The notes beneath the pieces are model-generated. The model was not told the DNA's origin. It was given only the letters and a program-made list of their open reading frames with translations, and searched no databases. The position numbers and the translations under genes are program-made. A stretch of 64,000 bases of DNA from Ohtaekwangia sp. (GTDB lineage Bacteria; Bacteroidota; Bacteroidia; Cytophagales; Cyclobacteriaceae). Positions 53,023 to 62,267 of this stretch are shown in pieces (positions within the stretch are counted from its first letter, which is position 1; the number at the start of each line of letters is the position of its first letter). The DNA lies in NCBI GenBank assembly GCA_021155195.1, contig JAJNPV010000042.1, positions 186,001-250,000 on the forward strand. The letters run 5' to 3'.

Positions 53023-53481
53023 ATGAATTCACCGGCAAGCAAAAAACAAGCAGACGAACAAGGTATATTGTTCTTTCGGATTTTAAAGAAGAAGCTGAAC
53101 GGAATACCGACACGCAAAATGATTTCAATCGTACGAACAGTACTTGAAAAGACGAGAGGCTCTTTTTCATTTCAACAACTTAATGATACTTTGAACTGTG
53201 CTCCATCTTTTATCCAATGGCTGGTAGGGTACAATCAGCGGGAGAAAGAATTGCAGATTAAACACTTGGATGAATTAGTGGAGTTGCTGATGATGGAGGA
53301 CGAGCGGCTCGGTACACGGTTGTTTAAATCTGAAATTGAAACATTACGAATTGTTATTTTGATTTTAAAACAGATTCAAACTTTGTGTGAGAAAATTGGA
53401 GTTCGGATTTTGCCTCACACAATAGAACGGGAATTGCAAGGAGCCCTGATTAGTGACACTTCCTATGAGTTAACTTATTAA
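53023..53481 (+). CDS. Hypothetical helical protein
   Basis: 152 residues, not recognised. It begins MNSPASKKQADEQGILFFRI and is all-helical, with GSFSFQQLNDTLNCAPSFIQ and the charged MEDERLGTRLFKSEIETLRI. No signal peptide or membrane segment, so it is probably cytosolic. It is ten bases upstream of the YXWXW lipoprotein gene and probably co-transcribed. Confidence 0.55.
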   Translation: MNSPASKKQADEQGILFFRILKKKLNGIPTRKMISIVRTVLEKTRGSFSFQQLNDTLNCAPSFIQWLVGYNQREKELQIKHLDELVELLMMEDERLGTRLFKSEIETLRIVILILKQIQTLCEKIGVRILPHTIERELQGALISDTSYELTY

Positions 53482-53490
53482 AATGCCAAT

Positions 53491-53781
53491 ATGAAAACCT
53501 TACAATTTATAATTGCACTGCTTTTTCTGTCAGGTTGCACTGCCATTGTTGTAGATAGACCGGAAAGCCCGAAAGCGATAATGATTCCGGATTCACCAGG
53601 CCCTAACTATGTCTGGATAAGCGATTCATGGCAATGGAATAGACGAACCCACAACTACACACCAAAACCTGGATATTGGGTAAGACCAAAGAAAAAATCA
53701 GTTGTTTGGGTAGATGGACGATGGGTAAAAACACGATCTGGTTGGAAATATGTTCGTGGCCATTGGCGAAGTGTTGGTTAA
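53491..53781 (+). CDS. YXWXW-repeat lipoprotein
   Basis: 96 residues. Signal peptide with lipobox LSGC (Cys17). The mature part carries Trp/Tyr-rich repeats such as YVWISDSWQWNRRTHNYTPK, GYWVRPKKKSVVWVDGRWV and GWKYVRGHWRSVG. Proteins of this kind are small outer-membrane or periplasmic lipoproteins with unknown function, often in envelope-stress loci. The stop is two bases before the stop of the converging AsmA-like gene. Confidence 0.8.
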   Translation: MKTLQFIIALLFLSGCTAIVVDRPESPKAIMIPDSPGPNYVWISDSWQWNRRTHNYTPKPGYWVRPKKKSVVWVDGRWVKTRSGWKYVRGHWRSVG

Positions 53782-53783
53782 GG

Positions 53784-55268
53784 TTATTTTCTTTTATCGC
53801 TTTTCAATGGATTTATTGAATTCTTTATACCATTGGAAAGTGCCTTCCACCAGAGATTAAAAACAAAACGCTTACGATCGCGCTCAATATCAATTAATCC
53901 ATGCTTGGTTTGAACTTTATCATTATTGATAACTAAGTTTATAAGGGTGCTTAATGTTTCATCCTTTTTATTGGAAGCCTTTAAAACTCTCAGTCCAAAG
54001 TTTTTATACTGCATCTCCACATCTCCAATAGCTTTATAAGTGTCGTATGAGAAAGAAAATTGTAATTGCTGTAGCGTGCCCTTTTCAATTGTTATGCGAC
54101 CAATATTTGTAAGTATAGGATTAAGGATTGGTAAGGACAGATCAGTGATCCTTCCTGTTGCCGTATGAGGTAAATTAGGAATCAATGGAATTTGAAACCT
54201 CGCATCAATTAAACCATCATTCATGAATTTGGAATTCGCAACCAGGGAAGCATACTTTTTATCGCCATTGGCTGTTGTGTTTAAGCCACTCAAGCTGGCT
54301 TTCAGCTCAGTGAATATTATTTCAAATGTTTTTTCTGAGGCTTCAGGTTGTTCTTCGTAAACGATGTTCGAATTCCGGATAAGGATTGAATCAATAACCA
54401 AGGCTGCGGGTAACTTTCTTAAGAGATCTCCAGGCAGATCTTTTCGTTGATTTTCATTAAAGGGCTGACGCTTATCTCTAAAAACAGAAACATTAGATGA
54501 AGGGATAACGATGCGCGAAATAGAGAGAAGTGAATCGCTTAACGAACTTCCGGAAATACCGGAAATAAGAATGGATGGAATAGTAATCTCTAATCGATCC
54601 GTTTGAAATCCTGCTTTTTTACCGAAAGAGGCCTTTGAATGATTGGGTGTCACGGTTAATGTATCTACTCTCATGCTATCGGTGGAGGAATTGAGAGCGA
54701 TGGATTGTATCTGAATTGTATGCAAACTATCTTTTGGAGTGTAGGTGAAATTTTCTGCCAAGGCGCGAATATTTCTTATCGAGAGCTCCAATTTGCGTGT
54801 TATTTTTAGGTCGATTAATTCTATATCGGCAGTTGTCTTCAACTGACTCTTACCAGACACCTCAAGATTAAGGTGCGAGATGGTGAGCGTATGAATTGCT
54901 ATTTCCTCTAAAGTCTTAGCGTTACGTAATTCATTCTCATTTATTGAGTCGGGTTTAGCGCCTCGAATAACAAAGGGATTAATCACCAATACCTTGCTTA
55001 GTTCTAGTTTATTGCGTGTAAAAAACTTGAGAACTCGAAATGAAGATATTGTTAGTCGATCAATGTGAATTGAATCATTGTCCTTTTGATAGATTATATT
55101 CTCAAGTGATGCTGAGCGACTAAAAAGATTGAGCGATATATTCTCCGCTGTTATCCCTTGAGCCGTTAGCTTATGTTGGATTTGTTTATTTAAAATTTTG
55201 GTAGCAATGAAAATTGCTACCAAAATAAGGCCTATAATGATGAGGAACCTTTTTAGTAATGCAGGCAT
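53784..55268 (-). CDS. AsmA-like membrane-anchored protein
   Basis: 494 residues. One N-terminal membrane anchor (about 6-24, KRFLIIIGLILVAIFIATKIL) is followed by a long periplasmic beta-rich region with repeating amphipathic strands, e.g. GITAENISLNLFSRSASLEN, IHIDRLTISSFRVLKFFTRN and the terminal GLIDIERDRKRFVFN. AsmA/DUF748-type proteins span the periplasm and are linked to lipid transport to the outer membrane. The exact subfamily is not clear. It is followed upstream by the lmo0937-like gene, 34 bases away. Confidence 0.65.
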   Translation of the reverse strand: MPALLKRFLIIIGLILVAIFIATKILNKQIQHKLTAQGITAENISLNLFSRSASLENIIYQKDNDSIHIDRLTISSFRVLKFFTRNKLELSKVLVINPFVIRGAKPDSINENELRNAKTLEEIAIHTLTISHLNLEVSGKSQLKTTADIELIDLKITRKLELSIRNIRALAENFTYTPKDSLHTIQIQSIALNSSTDSMRVDTLTVTPNHSKASFGKKAGFQTDRLEITIPSILISGISGSSLSDSLLSISRIVIPSSNVSVFRDKRQPFNENQRKDLPGDLLRKLPAALVIDSILIRNSNIVYEEQPEASEKTFEIIFTELKASLSGLNTTANGDKKYASLVANSKFMNDGLIDARFQIPLIPNLPHTATGRITDLSLPILNPILTNIGRITIEKGTLQQLQFSFSYDTYKAIGDVEMQYKNFGLRVLKASNKKDETLSTLINLVINNDKVQTKHGLIDIERDRKRFVFNLWWKALSNGIKNSINPLKSDKRK

Positions 55269-55301
55269 ACTGAAGTATTGTCCATAGGTTCCATAAAACT
55301 G

Positions 55302-55451
55302 TTATCGTCTACCACGAATGATTTGTAACAGTATGGAAATTACTGCAATTATCAACAGTACGTGAATTATGCCGGTTAAACTGTAAACAAAAACACCTAA
55401 CAGCCAGCCAATGATAAGTATTACTGCGATTAAATAAAGTAAGTTGTTCAT
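55302..55451 (-). CDS. Lmo0937 family two-segment membrane protein
   Basis: 49 residues from the ATG at 55451 (MNNLLYLIAVILIIGWLLGV); a longer frame to 55520 adds an unlikely leader. Two membrane helices separated by a short Tyr-Ser-Leu-Thr-Gly turn and a basic tail (QIIRGRR). This is the typical pattern of the lmo0937 family of stress-associated membrane proteins. Function unknown. A TGTAGAATTA motif lies about 85 bases upstream of its start. Confidence 0.8.
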   Translation of the reverse strand: MNNLLYLIAVILIIGWLLGVFVYSLTGIIHVLLIIAVISILLQIIRGRR

Positions 55452-55654
55452 AAAAGTGTGTGTTGGTTTTATAAAGCAATGAAAACGCTGTGCCAGTGCA
55501 TTCAACAACCTGAAAGCCATTTATCGGGCTTGGGGTGTAGAATTATAGCCTGATGAGTGGGGTATTGATGCCACAGTTTTATAAATATAAAAGGTACCCG
55601 CTAAGCAAGCAGGGTTGGCATGGTTTTCACCGTCTTATCGGCAAATAGATACTT

Positions 55655-55813
55655 ATGGAAGCTTTTCAATTTATAACCTCATTCCTAATATCCTTTATTT
55701 TAGTTTATTTAGTGGGTATGATTTCGCTGGTAGCATTGTTTAGACTTTTTTTTAAAGTTGAACATGGCGATTCTTATAGAACTGCCAGTGGAAAAGTAGC
55801 TCAGTCGAAATAA
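55655..55813 (+). CDS. Small membrane protein, 52 residues
   Basis: MEAFQFITSFLISFILVYLV begins at 55655. One or two membrane segments are visible (about 5-33), then a polar tail (FKVEHGDSYRTASGKVAQ). It lies 15 bases before the receiver gene and about 119 bases after the TGTAGAATTA motif. Not recognised. The frame, its ATG and the tight spacing to the next gene support it as coding. Confidence 0.55.
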   Translation: MEAFQFITSFLISFILVYLVGMISLVALFRLFFKVEHGDSYRTASGKVAQSK

Positions 55814-55828
55814 ATACAAAAATTTAGG

Positions 55829-56182
55829 ATGACACATGCATTGATTGTTGAGGATGAGTTGGATTTGTGCAGATTGCTATCCCTTCAACTAAAGAGTCTT
55901 GGGATTTCAAATGAGTATGTGAATACCATTAAGGACGCAAAACTCAAGATCCTGGAAAATCATTATGATTTAATGTTCCTGGACTTGAATCTTGCAGACG
56001 GAAGTGGATTTGAGGTGCTTTCGGTAGTTCATGATACTAAAACAGATTTGAGCGTTGTTGTAGTGAGTGCCTATGATGTGGAGCGGAAAAAGGCACTAGA
56101 TTTGGGAGCTCATTTTTTTATTGCAAAACCATTTACAAAAAAAATGATCGAGCGAGTGGTTCACTCGATTTTAGAAAAATAA
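55829..56182 (+). CDS. Response-regulator receiver domain protein
   Basis: 117 residues. Acidic pair VEDELD, phospho-acceptor Asp in DLMFLDLNLADGSG and Lys in FIAKPFTKKM. No output domain. It precedes the NtrC-type activator by 22 bases and is probably co-transcribed with it; the two may share a kinase or form a relay. No kinase is adjacent on this side. Confidence 0.88.
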   Translation: MTHALIVEDELDLCRLLSLQLKSLGISNEYVNTIKDAKLKILENHYDLMFLDLNLADGSGFEVLSVVHDTKTDLSVVVVSAYDVERKKALDLGAHFFIAKPFTKKMIERVVHSILEK

Positions 56183-56204
56183 AACTTAAATTCTCTTTCC
56201 GTTT

Positions 56205-57587
56205 ATGTCTGAATTAATACTTATTATCGATGACGATAAAGACCTGTGCAAGGTACTTTCAACATTTCTCACAAAGAAAGAATACACTGTGGAAGTGGCG
56301 CACACCGGGGAGGATGGAATTAAAGTATTGCGCGATCGGGAATTCGATTTGGTATTGTGTGATTACCGCCTCCCGGATATTACCGGAGTGGAGGCACTTC
56401 AAAAAATTAAAGTAATTAATCCCAAAGCCGCAGTTGTTATTATTACTGGCTACAGTGATGTGCGCACAGCCGTTGAGACTTTTAAATATGGAGCAAGTGA
56501 CTATGTTACGAAACCACTTTATCCGGATGAACTACTTGTTACGGTAAAGGAAACGATTCAGAAGAATAAACAACGATCCGGGCAGCTTGAAAAAAGTGCT
56601 GATAGCGAACCAAAAACTACAAAGACTGCACAGAGCACGGATAGATTCATTAAAGGGTCAAGTCCACAATCGGTTACAGTTCAAAAACACATTGAGTTAA
56701 TTGCTCCGGCTGATATGTCAGTAATTATTCATGGCGAAACAGGAACGGGAAAAGAATTCGTTGCTCAGTCAATTCATAAATTGAGTAGTAGGGCTGGTAA
56801 ACCTTTTATTGCTATTGATTGTGGTGCGTTGCCAAAGGAACTGGCAGGCAGTGAATTGTTTGGTCATGTGAAGGGATCCTTTACGGGAGCTGTTAATGAT
56901 AAAGCGGGTAGTTTTGAAGTAGCCAATGGTGGAACCATCTTCCTGGATGAAATAGGGAATTTGAGTTATGAAAACCAGATTAAGTTGTTGCGGGTAATTC
57001 AGGAAAGGAAGATAAAACGTATTGGAGCCAATAAAGACACACCCATTGATGTTCGTATTCTGGTAGCTACCAATGAGGATTTGGGTAAGGCATTGAAGGA
57101 AGGTCGCTTTCGCGAAGATTTATATCATCGATTGAATGAGTTTAAGATTTCATTGCTTCCTTTGAGGGAGCGTAAAGAAGACATTCTAACATTTGCCAAT
57201 CATTTTCTTGCTAATGCAAATGCATCACTGAATAAAGAAGTAGAAGGTTTTTCGCAGGAAGTAATTGATTATTTCTTGCGCTATGAGTGGTACGGAAATT
57301 TGCGTGAGTTAAACAACGTGGTAAAGCGTTCAGTTCTGCTTACGGTAGGTAAAGTAGTTGAAGCTGACAGCTTGCCGGGGGAGATAACGCGGCCGAGCGC
57401 GAATAGTGAAGATTCCTATGTTAATGACGATAACATGCTCAAATCAGTGGCAGGAAATGCAGAACGGCAAGCTATTTTAGATGCTCTGGAGAAGGTGAAC
57501 AACAACAAGTCGAAGGCTGCAGCAGTGTTGAACATTGATAGAAAAACCCTGTATAATAAATTGAAACTGTATAAAATTCAAGCATAA
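56205..57587 (+). CDS. NtrC-type sigma-54-dependent response regulator
   Basis: 460 residues. Receiver domain 1-125 with Asp54 region (LVLCDYRLPDITG) and Lys (YVTKPLYPDE). Sigma-54 interaction domain: Walker A GETGTGKE, loop GSFTGA in place of the usual GAFTGA, Walker B GTIFLDEIGN, and the RFREDLYHRLNEFKI motif. A Fis-type helix-turn-helix ends the protein (NKSKAAAVLNIDRKTLYNKL). It activates sigma-54 promoters when phosphorylated. The Ser in place of Ala in GAFTGA is an unusual but tolerated change in some members. It is closed by a strong terminator. Confidence 0.92.
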   Translation: MSELILIIDDDKDLCKVLSTFLTKKEYTVEVAHTGEDGIKVLRDREFDLVLCDYRLPDITGVEALQKIKVINPKAAVVIITGYSDVRTAVETFKYGASDYVTKPLYPDELLVTVKETIQKNKQRSGQLEKSADSEPKTTKTAQSTDRFIKGSSPQSVTVQKHIELIAPADMSVIIHGETGTGKEFVAQSIHKLSSRAGKPFIAIDCGALPKELAGSELFGHVKGSFTGAVNDKAGSFEVANGGTIFLDEIGNLSYENQIKLLRVIQERKIKRIGANKDTPIDVRILVATNEDLGKALKEGRFREDLYHRLNEFKISLLPLRERKEDILTFANHFLANANASLNKEVEGFSQEVIDYFLRYEWYGNLRELNNVVKRSVLLTVGKVVEADSLPGEITRPSANSEDSYVNDDNMLKSVAGNAERQAILDALEKVNNNKSKAAAVLNIDRKTLYNKLKLYKIQA

Positions 57588-57616
57588 AAAAGGGATCATT
57601 TACGATCCCTTTTTTA
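57586..57616 (+). terminator. Terminator of the receiver-NtrC operon
   Basis: GGGATC (57592-57597) and GATCCC (57604-57609) form a stem that extends as A/T pairs on both sides, with a 6-nt loop and a T run to 57616. Being symmetrical, it can also serve the converging porin gene. Confidence 0.85.
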
Positions 57617-57639
57617 TTCGCATTATTTCTTTCCTCTAT

Positions 57640-58269
57640 TTACTTATTATTTCCAAGGTCGAAAGAAACATAAAGTTGAGCATTTGAATTCTTCGAGTCA
57701 CCCAGTAATGATTTTGCACCATCGCTATCAGCAATTTTAGCTAATCCATAATTATATCTGGCACCTACTTGCATCGCTCCGAAGTTTAGGCCAAATCCAC
57801 CTACAAGACCATAATCAATGGTGTTTAAATCGTCTCGATCGATGTTGTCAGTACCATTGGCAAAATCACCATCATACTTAATCTTCGCAGACAAAAGATA
57901 TCCTGCATAAGGACCCGCATGAATTTCGGCTGACTTACCAAGTTTAAATACAGCTAATACCGGAAGATCAAGATAGTTGGTATTAAAGTCTATAGTTTGA
58001 TCAAGTGCTCCGGTGTATTCCCACTTGGCTCCTTTAGTAGAAAAGAGCAATTCGGGTTGAATAGCAAATACATCACTGGATAGAATTTGGCCATATAAAC
58101 CGAGGTTAAATCCAAACCGTGCGTTTTCATCATTCACATCTTCGAGGTACAGATTGGTTACGTTCAATCCACCCTTTATTCCCATGCGTGCATCTTGCGC
58201 TTGAACAGAGGTAATACAGAGCACACAACTGAATAGAAAAAGTATGGCTGTTATTTTAAGAGTTTTCAT
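57640..58269 (-). CDS. PorT-type outer-membrane beta-barrel protein
   Basis: 209 residues. Signal peptide MKTLKITAILFLFSCVLCIT. The mature part starts ARMGIKGGLNVTNLYLEDVN and has regular amphipathic strands through GLVGGFGLNFGAMQVGARYN to LYVSFDLGNNK. This is the porin/PorT family frequent in Bacteroidota. It stands alone and is divergent from the histidine kinase. Its substrate or partner is unknown. Confidence 0.8.
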   Translation of the reverse strand: MKTLKITAILFLFSCVLCITSVQAQDARMGIKGGLNVTNLYLEDVNDENARFGFNLGLYGQILSSDVFAIQPELLFSTKGAKWEYTGALDQTIDFNTNYLDLPVLAVFKLGKSAEIHAGPYAGYLLSAKIKYDGDFANGTDNIDRDDLNTIDYGLVGGFGLNFGAMQVGARYNYGLAKIADSDGAKSLLGDSKNSNAQLYVSFDLGNNK

Positions 58270-58484
58270 AAATTATTTGGTTTTAATTCTCCATTCGTAT
58301 TGATAAAATTATACCAGCGTGAAAAACAGGTTAAATTTGTCTGTAGACTCAAGTGAGTGCTTGCAATTGTAGAAATTACTGAAGCACCCTGTAAAATATG
58401 TAGAAGTTATACCACAGTTATGATGGATCAATCATCGTAAGGAGATGGCTCATTAATTGTCGGTACTATTTTAATAAATTAGAT

Positions 58485-60305
58485 ATGAACCTGACCAGAA
58501 TACGAATTATTTTCACAGTCATCCTGGTTGTGCTTATCTCGTTGTGCTTCTTAACCTATCGGAATTTGGATAGCTACATGAAGGAAGTAGCTAAGGTGCG
58601 GCACACAAATGAGATTATTAACACTACTCAGCAAATACTTTCTTCTATCAAGGATGCTGAAACAGGTCATCGGGGATTTCAGCTAAGTGACGATAAAGAC
58701 TATTTAAGACCATACGATGAGGCATTAGTCGCTATACCCAAAAAGTTTAAGGTGTTGGACAGCCTTTCTTTGGGCAATGATATTTTAAGGCGAAAAGTTG
58801 ATACTCTGGGCTTATTGATCAATGCCCAATTTCAAATTATTTCAAGAATCCTGACTACCAGTAAACGCAATAACCTCATTTTGCAACCCGGTGAATTGAA
58901 ATTATTGGCTGATGGAAGGGCCAACATGGATTCAATTCGAAGGATGAGCAACGAAATTGTTTTTAGTGAGCAGCTTAAAATGGTAGAGGCATTGGAAAAT
59001 GAAGGCGGCTTTAAAGACCTTGCACCAGCTACCTTTTTAGCAACCGCACTAATTGCCTGCGGTGCAGTCTTTCTGCTCTTTAGCAGAGCGGTTCTGCTAA
59101 TTCAGGATCGCGACAAAAAATCAAATGAGCTTAGTACGGCACTGGAGAGTCTTCAGAAAGAAGTGCAAGTAAGAAAGTTTACGCAAACCCTTCTTCGCAA
59201 TGTATGGGATAATTCGTTGGATGTCATTCAGGTTTTTGGTGCTATTCGCAATGATGCCGGTAACATAACTGATTTTAAATTTGTGATTGCCAATAAAGCG
59301 GCAACTCAATTACTGAATCAAACTGAGGAATATCTTTTAAATCACACATTGCTGGATGTTTATCCCAACTATGAAGATGACTTAATTGAAGAGTATAAGA
59401 AAGTAGTTGAAACAGGAAACACCTACAAAAGAGAACAACAATTTGAAGTAGCCAATGAGTCAAGATGGTTTAAGTTAATAGCCGTTCGATTTGAGGATGG
59501 TCTTGTGGTAACATTTTCTGACATAACAGAAGAAAAATTAAATGAATTTAGAATTCAAAAGTTTACCAAAGAGTTGAAACGGTCTAACGAGGATCTTGAG
59601 CAATTTGCATTTGTGGCCTCACATGATTTGCAGGAACCTTTGCGGAAGATTCGGTCTTTTGGGGATAGACTCCTTTCAAAGTATAGTTCAGTAATTGATG
59701 GCGTTGGTCAAGATTATATTGATCGTATGCAGTCTGCAGCCGGACGAATGCAAATATTGATAGAAGACCTTCTGGCGTTTTCGCGGGTAACTCGAAGTCA
59801 TGACCTGCCTGTAAAAATTGATTTGAAAATTCTTCTGGAGGAAGTTCTGGAGGATTTGTCCGATCAGATAAAAAGAGAAGAAGCAATTATTAGTTTTTCT
59901 CAACTACCAACAGTTCTCGGAATCAGAGGACAAGTACGGAGGCTGCTCCAAAATATTATTAGCAACGGAATAAAGTTTCGAAAAGCGGAAACGAATCCTA
60001 TTGTTTCTATAACCGGAAAAATAATTTCAGCGGAAGAAGCTACTACTGAATTCTCAATCAATGCTGAATTTGATAGATACGTACGATTGGAAGTAGCTGA
60101 TAACGGAATTGGATTTGATGAGAAATATGCTGAGCAGATTTTCAACGTTTTCCAGCGATTGCATGGAAGAATGGAATTTGAAGGCACTGGCATAGGATTA
60201 GCTATTTGCAGAAAGATTATTGACAACAACAAAGGGGCTATTAAAGCAGAAAGCAGAGAAGGTGAAGGGTCCCGTTTTATATTTATTTTACCATCAGTTA
60301 ATTAA
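58485..60305 (+). CDS. Sensor histidine kinase with CHASE3 and PAS domains
   Basis: 606 residues. Membrane segments at about 7-25 and 183-205 flank a periplasmic CHASE3 domain, with the diagnostic DAETGHRGFQLSDDKDYLRP. A PAS domain lies at about 237-350. The HisKA domain has the H-box FVASHDLQEPLRKIRSFGDR with His380. The ATPase domain has DNGIGFDEKYAEQIFNVFQR and GTGIGLAICRKIID. It starts an operon with a receiver protein five bases on. Two TGTAGAARTTA sites lie 75-120 bases upstream. The signal is unknown. Confidence 0.92.
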   Translation: MNLTRIRIIFTVILVVLISLCFLTYRNLDSYMKEVAKVRHTNEIINTTQQILSSIKDAETGHRGFQLSDDKDYLRPYDEALVAIPKKFKVLDSLSLGNDILRRKVDTLGLLINAQFQIISRILTTSKRNNLILQPGELKLLADGRANMDSIRRMSNEIVFSEQLKMVEALENEGGFKDLAPATFLATALIACGAVFLLFSRAVLLIQDRDKKSNELSTALESLQKEVQVRKFTQTLLRNVWDNSLDVIQVFGAIRNDAGNITDFKFVIANKAATQLLNQTEEYLLNHTLLDVYPNYEDDLIEEYKKVVETGNTYKREQQFEVANESRWFKLIAVRFEDGLVVTFSDITEEKLNEFRIQKFTKELKRSNEDLEQFAFVASHDLQEPLRKIRSFGDRLLSKYSSVIDGVGQDYIDRMQSAAGRMQILIEDLLAFSRVTRSHDLPVKIDLKILLEEVLEDLSDQIKREEAIISFSQLPTVLGIRGQVRRLLQNIISNGIKFRKAETNPIVSITGKIISAEEATTEFSINAEFDRYVRLEVADNGIGFDEKYAEQIFNVFQRLHGRMEFEGTGIGLAICRKIIDNNKGAIKAESREGEGSRFIFILPSVN

Positions 60306-60310
60306 CTAAA

Positions 60311-60760
60311 ATGAAAAACACCAATAAACATATATCTATCTTAATGGCAGACGATGATCCGGATGACCGGATGTTGATGCAAGAAGCGTTGGCTGAAAAC
60401 GAGATTTCAAACTCTATTTTTTTTGTTGAGAATGGTGAGGAACTGCTTGACTATTTGAATAAGAAGGGAAAATTTAAAAACCAGGCATGTGTTACACCCG
60501 GTATTATTTTTCTCGATTTGAATATGCCTAAAGTAGATGGACGCCAGGCTTTAAGATATCTAAAGGCAGATCCAATACTTAGAAAAATTCCGATTATCAT
60601 ACTCACTACCTCCAGGGCTGAGTTAGATATTTTGGAGTCATACGATCTTGGGGTCAACTCTTTTATTAGTAAGCCTGTAAGGTTCGATGAACTTGTTGAA
60701 GTAACACGCGAGATCAGTACCTATTGGTTTGGCACTGTTTCGTTACCGAATCTAAAATAA
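60311..60760 (+). CDS. Rcp1-type response-regulator receiver protein
   Basis: 149 residues. DDDPDDRMLMQEALAENEIS gives the acidic pair, with the phospho-acceptor Asp in GIIFLDLNMPKVDGRQALRY and the Lys in SFISKPVRFDEL. The longer loop after the Asp, NMPKVDGR, is typical of Rcp1-like regulators that pair with phytochrome-type or PAS kinases. It lies between two kinases and is likely shared by them. Confidence 0.88.
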   Translation: MKNTNKHISILMADDDPDDRMLMQEALAENEISNSIFFVENGEELLDYLNKKGKFKNQACVTPGIIFLDLNMPKVDGRQALRYLKADPILRKIPIIILTTSRAELDILESYDLGVNSFISKPVRFDELVEVTREISTYWFGTVSLPNLK

Positions 60761-60764
60761 ATCA

Positions 60765-62213
60765 ATGATGCGACAGGAAATAAAGATTCTTTTAGTTGAA
60801 GATGATGAAGACGATGCATTGCTTACGAAAGAGTATTTGTCAGACATCGGAAATTATAATTTTAGTGTTGAATGGGAACCTAACAGTGAAAAGGCTAAAT
60901 CGAAATTGACAGAGGGCAACTATGATATTTTTCTCATTGATTATAACTTAGGAGGCATCACAGGCCTTGCGCTGATCAATCACATTCGAAGACTTGAAAT
61001 ACTAACTCCCGCTATAATACTTACAGGAAGGGCTGATAGCACGATTGATGTGGATGCTAGCTCGGCTGGAGCATTTGATTATTTGGTGAAGGGCGAATTA
61101 ACATCATCTATCCTTGAGCGCTCCATCCGTTATGCCCTTTCTCAATCTAAGATTATTAAAGAGTTAGATGAAAAGGAAAAAAAATACCGGTCACTTTTCG
61201 AGCGTTCAATTGATTGCATCTTCTTGGCGAATGAAGATTTCAAAATTGTGGATGTAAACAATTCTTTCCTTGCCTTTTTTGGTTATTCGTTTAGTGAAGG
61301 AAGAGAGCTAATGATTAACGATTTATTTGCTAATCCCGATGAGTATGAATACTGCAGGTCTGCTTTGAAAGAAGTGGAGCAGATTCGTGATTATGAAGTT
61401 GAGTTTGTTACAAAATCGGGTGAGCGAAAGCTTTGCCTGGTTAACTGTGTGTTTATTCCCGATCAGGCGTCTGATTTCTGTTGTTATCAGGGTATTATTC
61501 GCGATTTAACGTTGCGCAAAAAGGCCGAACTGGATCTATTGGTTGCTGAACGACTTTCAATGACAGGTAGAATTGCCAGGACCATTGCTCATGAAATTAG
61601 AAATCCCCTTACTAATTTGAATCTGGCTTTAGAAAATCTTAAAGATGAACTACCCGAAACGGAAACAGCCAAAACGTATACAGAAATCATTAATCGCAAT
61701 TCTAATAGAATTGAAACCTTAATTAGTGATTTGCTAAAATCATCAAAGCCAAAGGAGCTTCAACTGGAGTTGGTTTCGGTCAAGGATCTTTTGGAAGACA
61801 CGTTGCTACTTGCAAAGGATCGCATCAATCTAAAGAATGTAAAGCTCTCCACATTCTACACAAAAGAATTACCAAGACTTTACGTGGATCGTGAGAAGAT
61901 AATGATTGCTTTATTGAATATTATTATCAATGGCATTGAGGCGATTGACAAAGAACAAGGGGAAATGAAAATCAGTACAGATCGAATGAAAGATACGATT
62001 CTCATCATTATTCAGGATAATGGAATTGGTATCGCGAAGTCAGAGCTTAATAAGTTGTTTGACCCTTTTTATACCGGCAAACCAAATGGAACAGGATTGG
62101 GGCTTACATCAACACTAAATATTCTATCAAGCCACAATGCTACTGTGGCAGTGGATAGTACAGTAGGGGCAGGAACCACCTTCACGCTACAATTTAAACT
62201 AGCAGAAATGTAA
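60765..62213 (+). CDS. Receiver-PAS-histidine kinase hybrid protein
   Basis: 482 residues, soluble. N-terminal receiver domain with DDEDDALLTKEYLS, phospho-acceptor Asp in DIFLIDYNLGG and Lys in FDYLVKGELTSS. PAS domain about 140-255 (KKYRSLFERSIDCIFLANED). Kinase core with H-box IARTIAHEIRNPLTNLNLAL (His276) and ATPase motifs DNGIGIAKSELNKLFDPFY and GTGLGLTSTLNIL. It starts four bases after the receiver gene. The three genes form a small phosphorelay in which this protein can receive and pass on phosphate. Confidence 0.92.
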   Translation: MMRQEIKILLVEDDEDDALLTKEYLSDIGNYNFSVEWEPNSEKAKSKLTEGNYDIFLIDYNLGGITGLALINHIRRLEILTPAIILTGRADSTIDVDASSAGAFDYLVKGELTSSILERSIRYALSQSKIIKELDEKEKKYRSLFERSIDCIFLANEDFKIVDVNNSFLAFFGYSFSEGRELMINDLFANPDEYEYCRSALKEVEQIRDYEVEFVTKSGERKLCLVNCVFIPDQASDFCCYQGIIRDLTLRKKAELDLLVAERLSMTGRIARTIAHEIRNPLTNLNLALENLKDELPETETAKTYTEIINRNSNRIETLISDLLKSSKPKELQLELVSVKDLLEDTLLLAKDRINLKNVKLSTFYTKELPRLYVDREKIMIALLNIIINGIEAIDKEQGEMKISTDRMKDTILIIIQDNGIGIAKSELNKLFDPFYTGKPNGTGLGLTSTLNILSSHNATVAVDSTVGAGTTFTLQFKLAEM

Positions 62214-62247
62214 AAGACCGTCTCTATAAAAATTTAGGGACGGTCTT
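62214..62247 (+). terminator. Hairpin downstream of the kinase operon
   Basis: AAGACCGTC (62214-62222) and GACGGTCTT (62239-62247) form a perfect 9-bp stem with a 16-nt loop. No good T tract follows on either strand, so termination efficiency is uncertain. Confidence 0.55.
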
Positions 62248-62267
62248 CATTAAAGAATTTGAATATG

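Noticed and set aside
55601..55650. Sigma-54 promoter around TTGGCATGG
   Set aside because: The -12 GC is missing at the required spacing.
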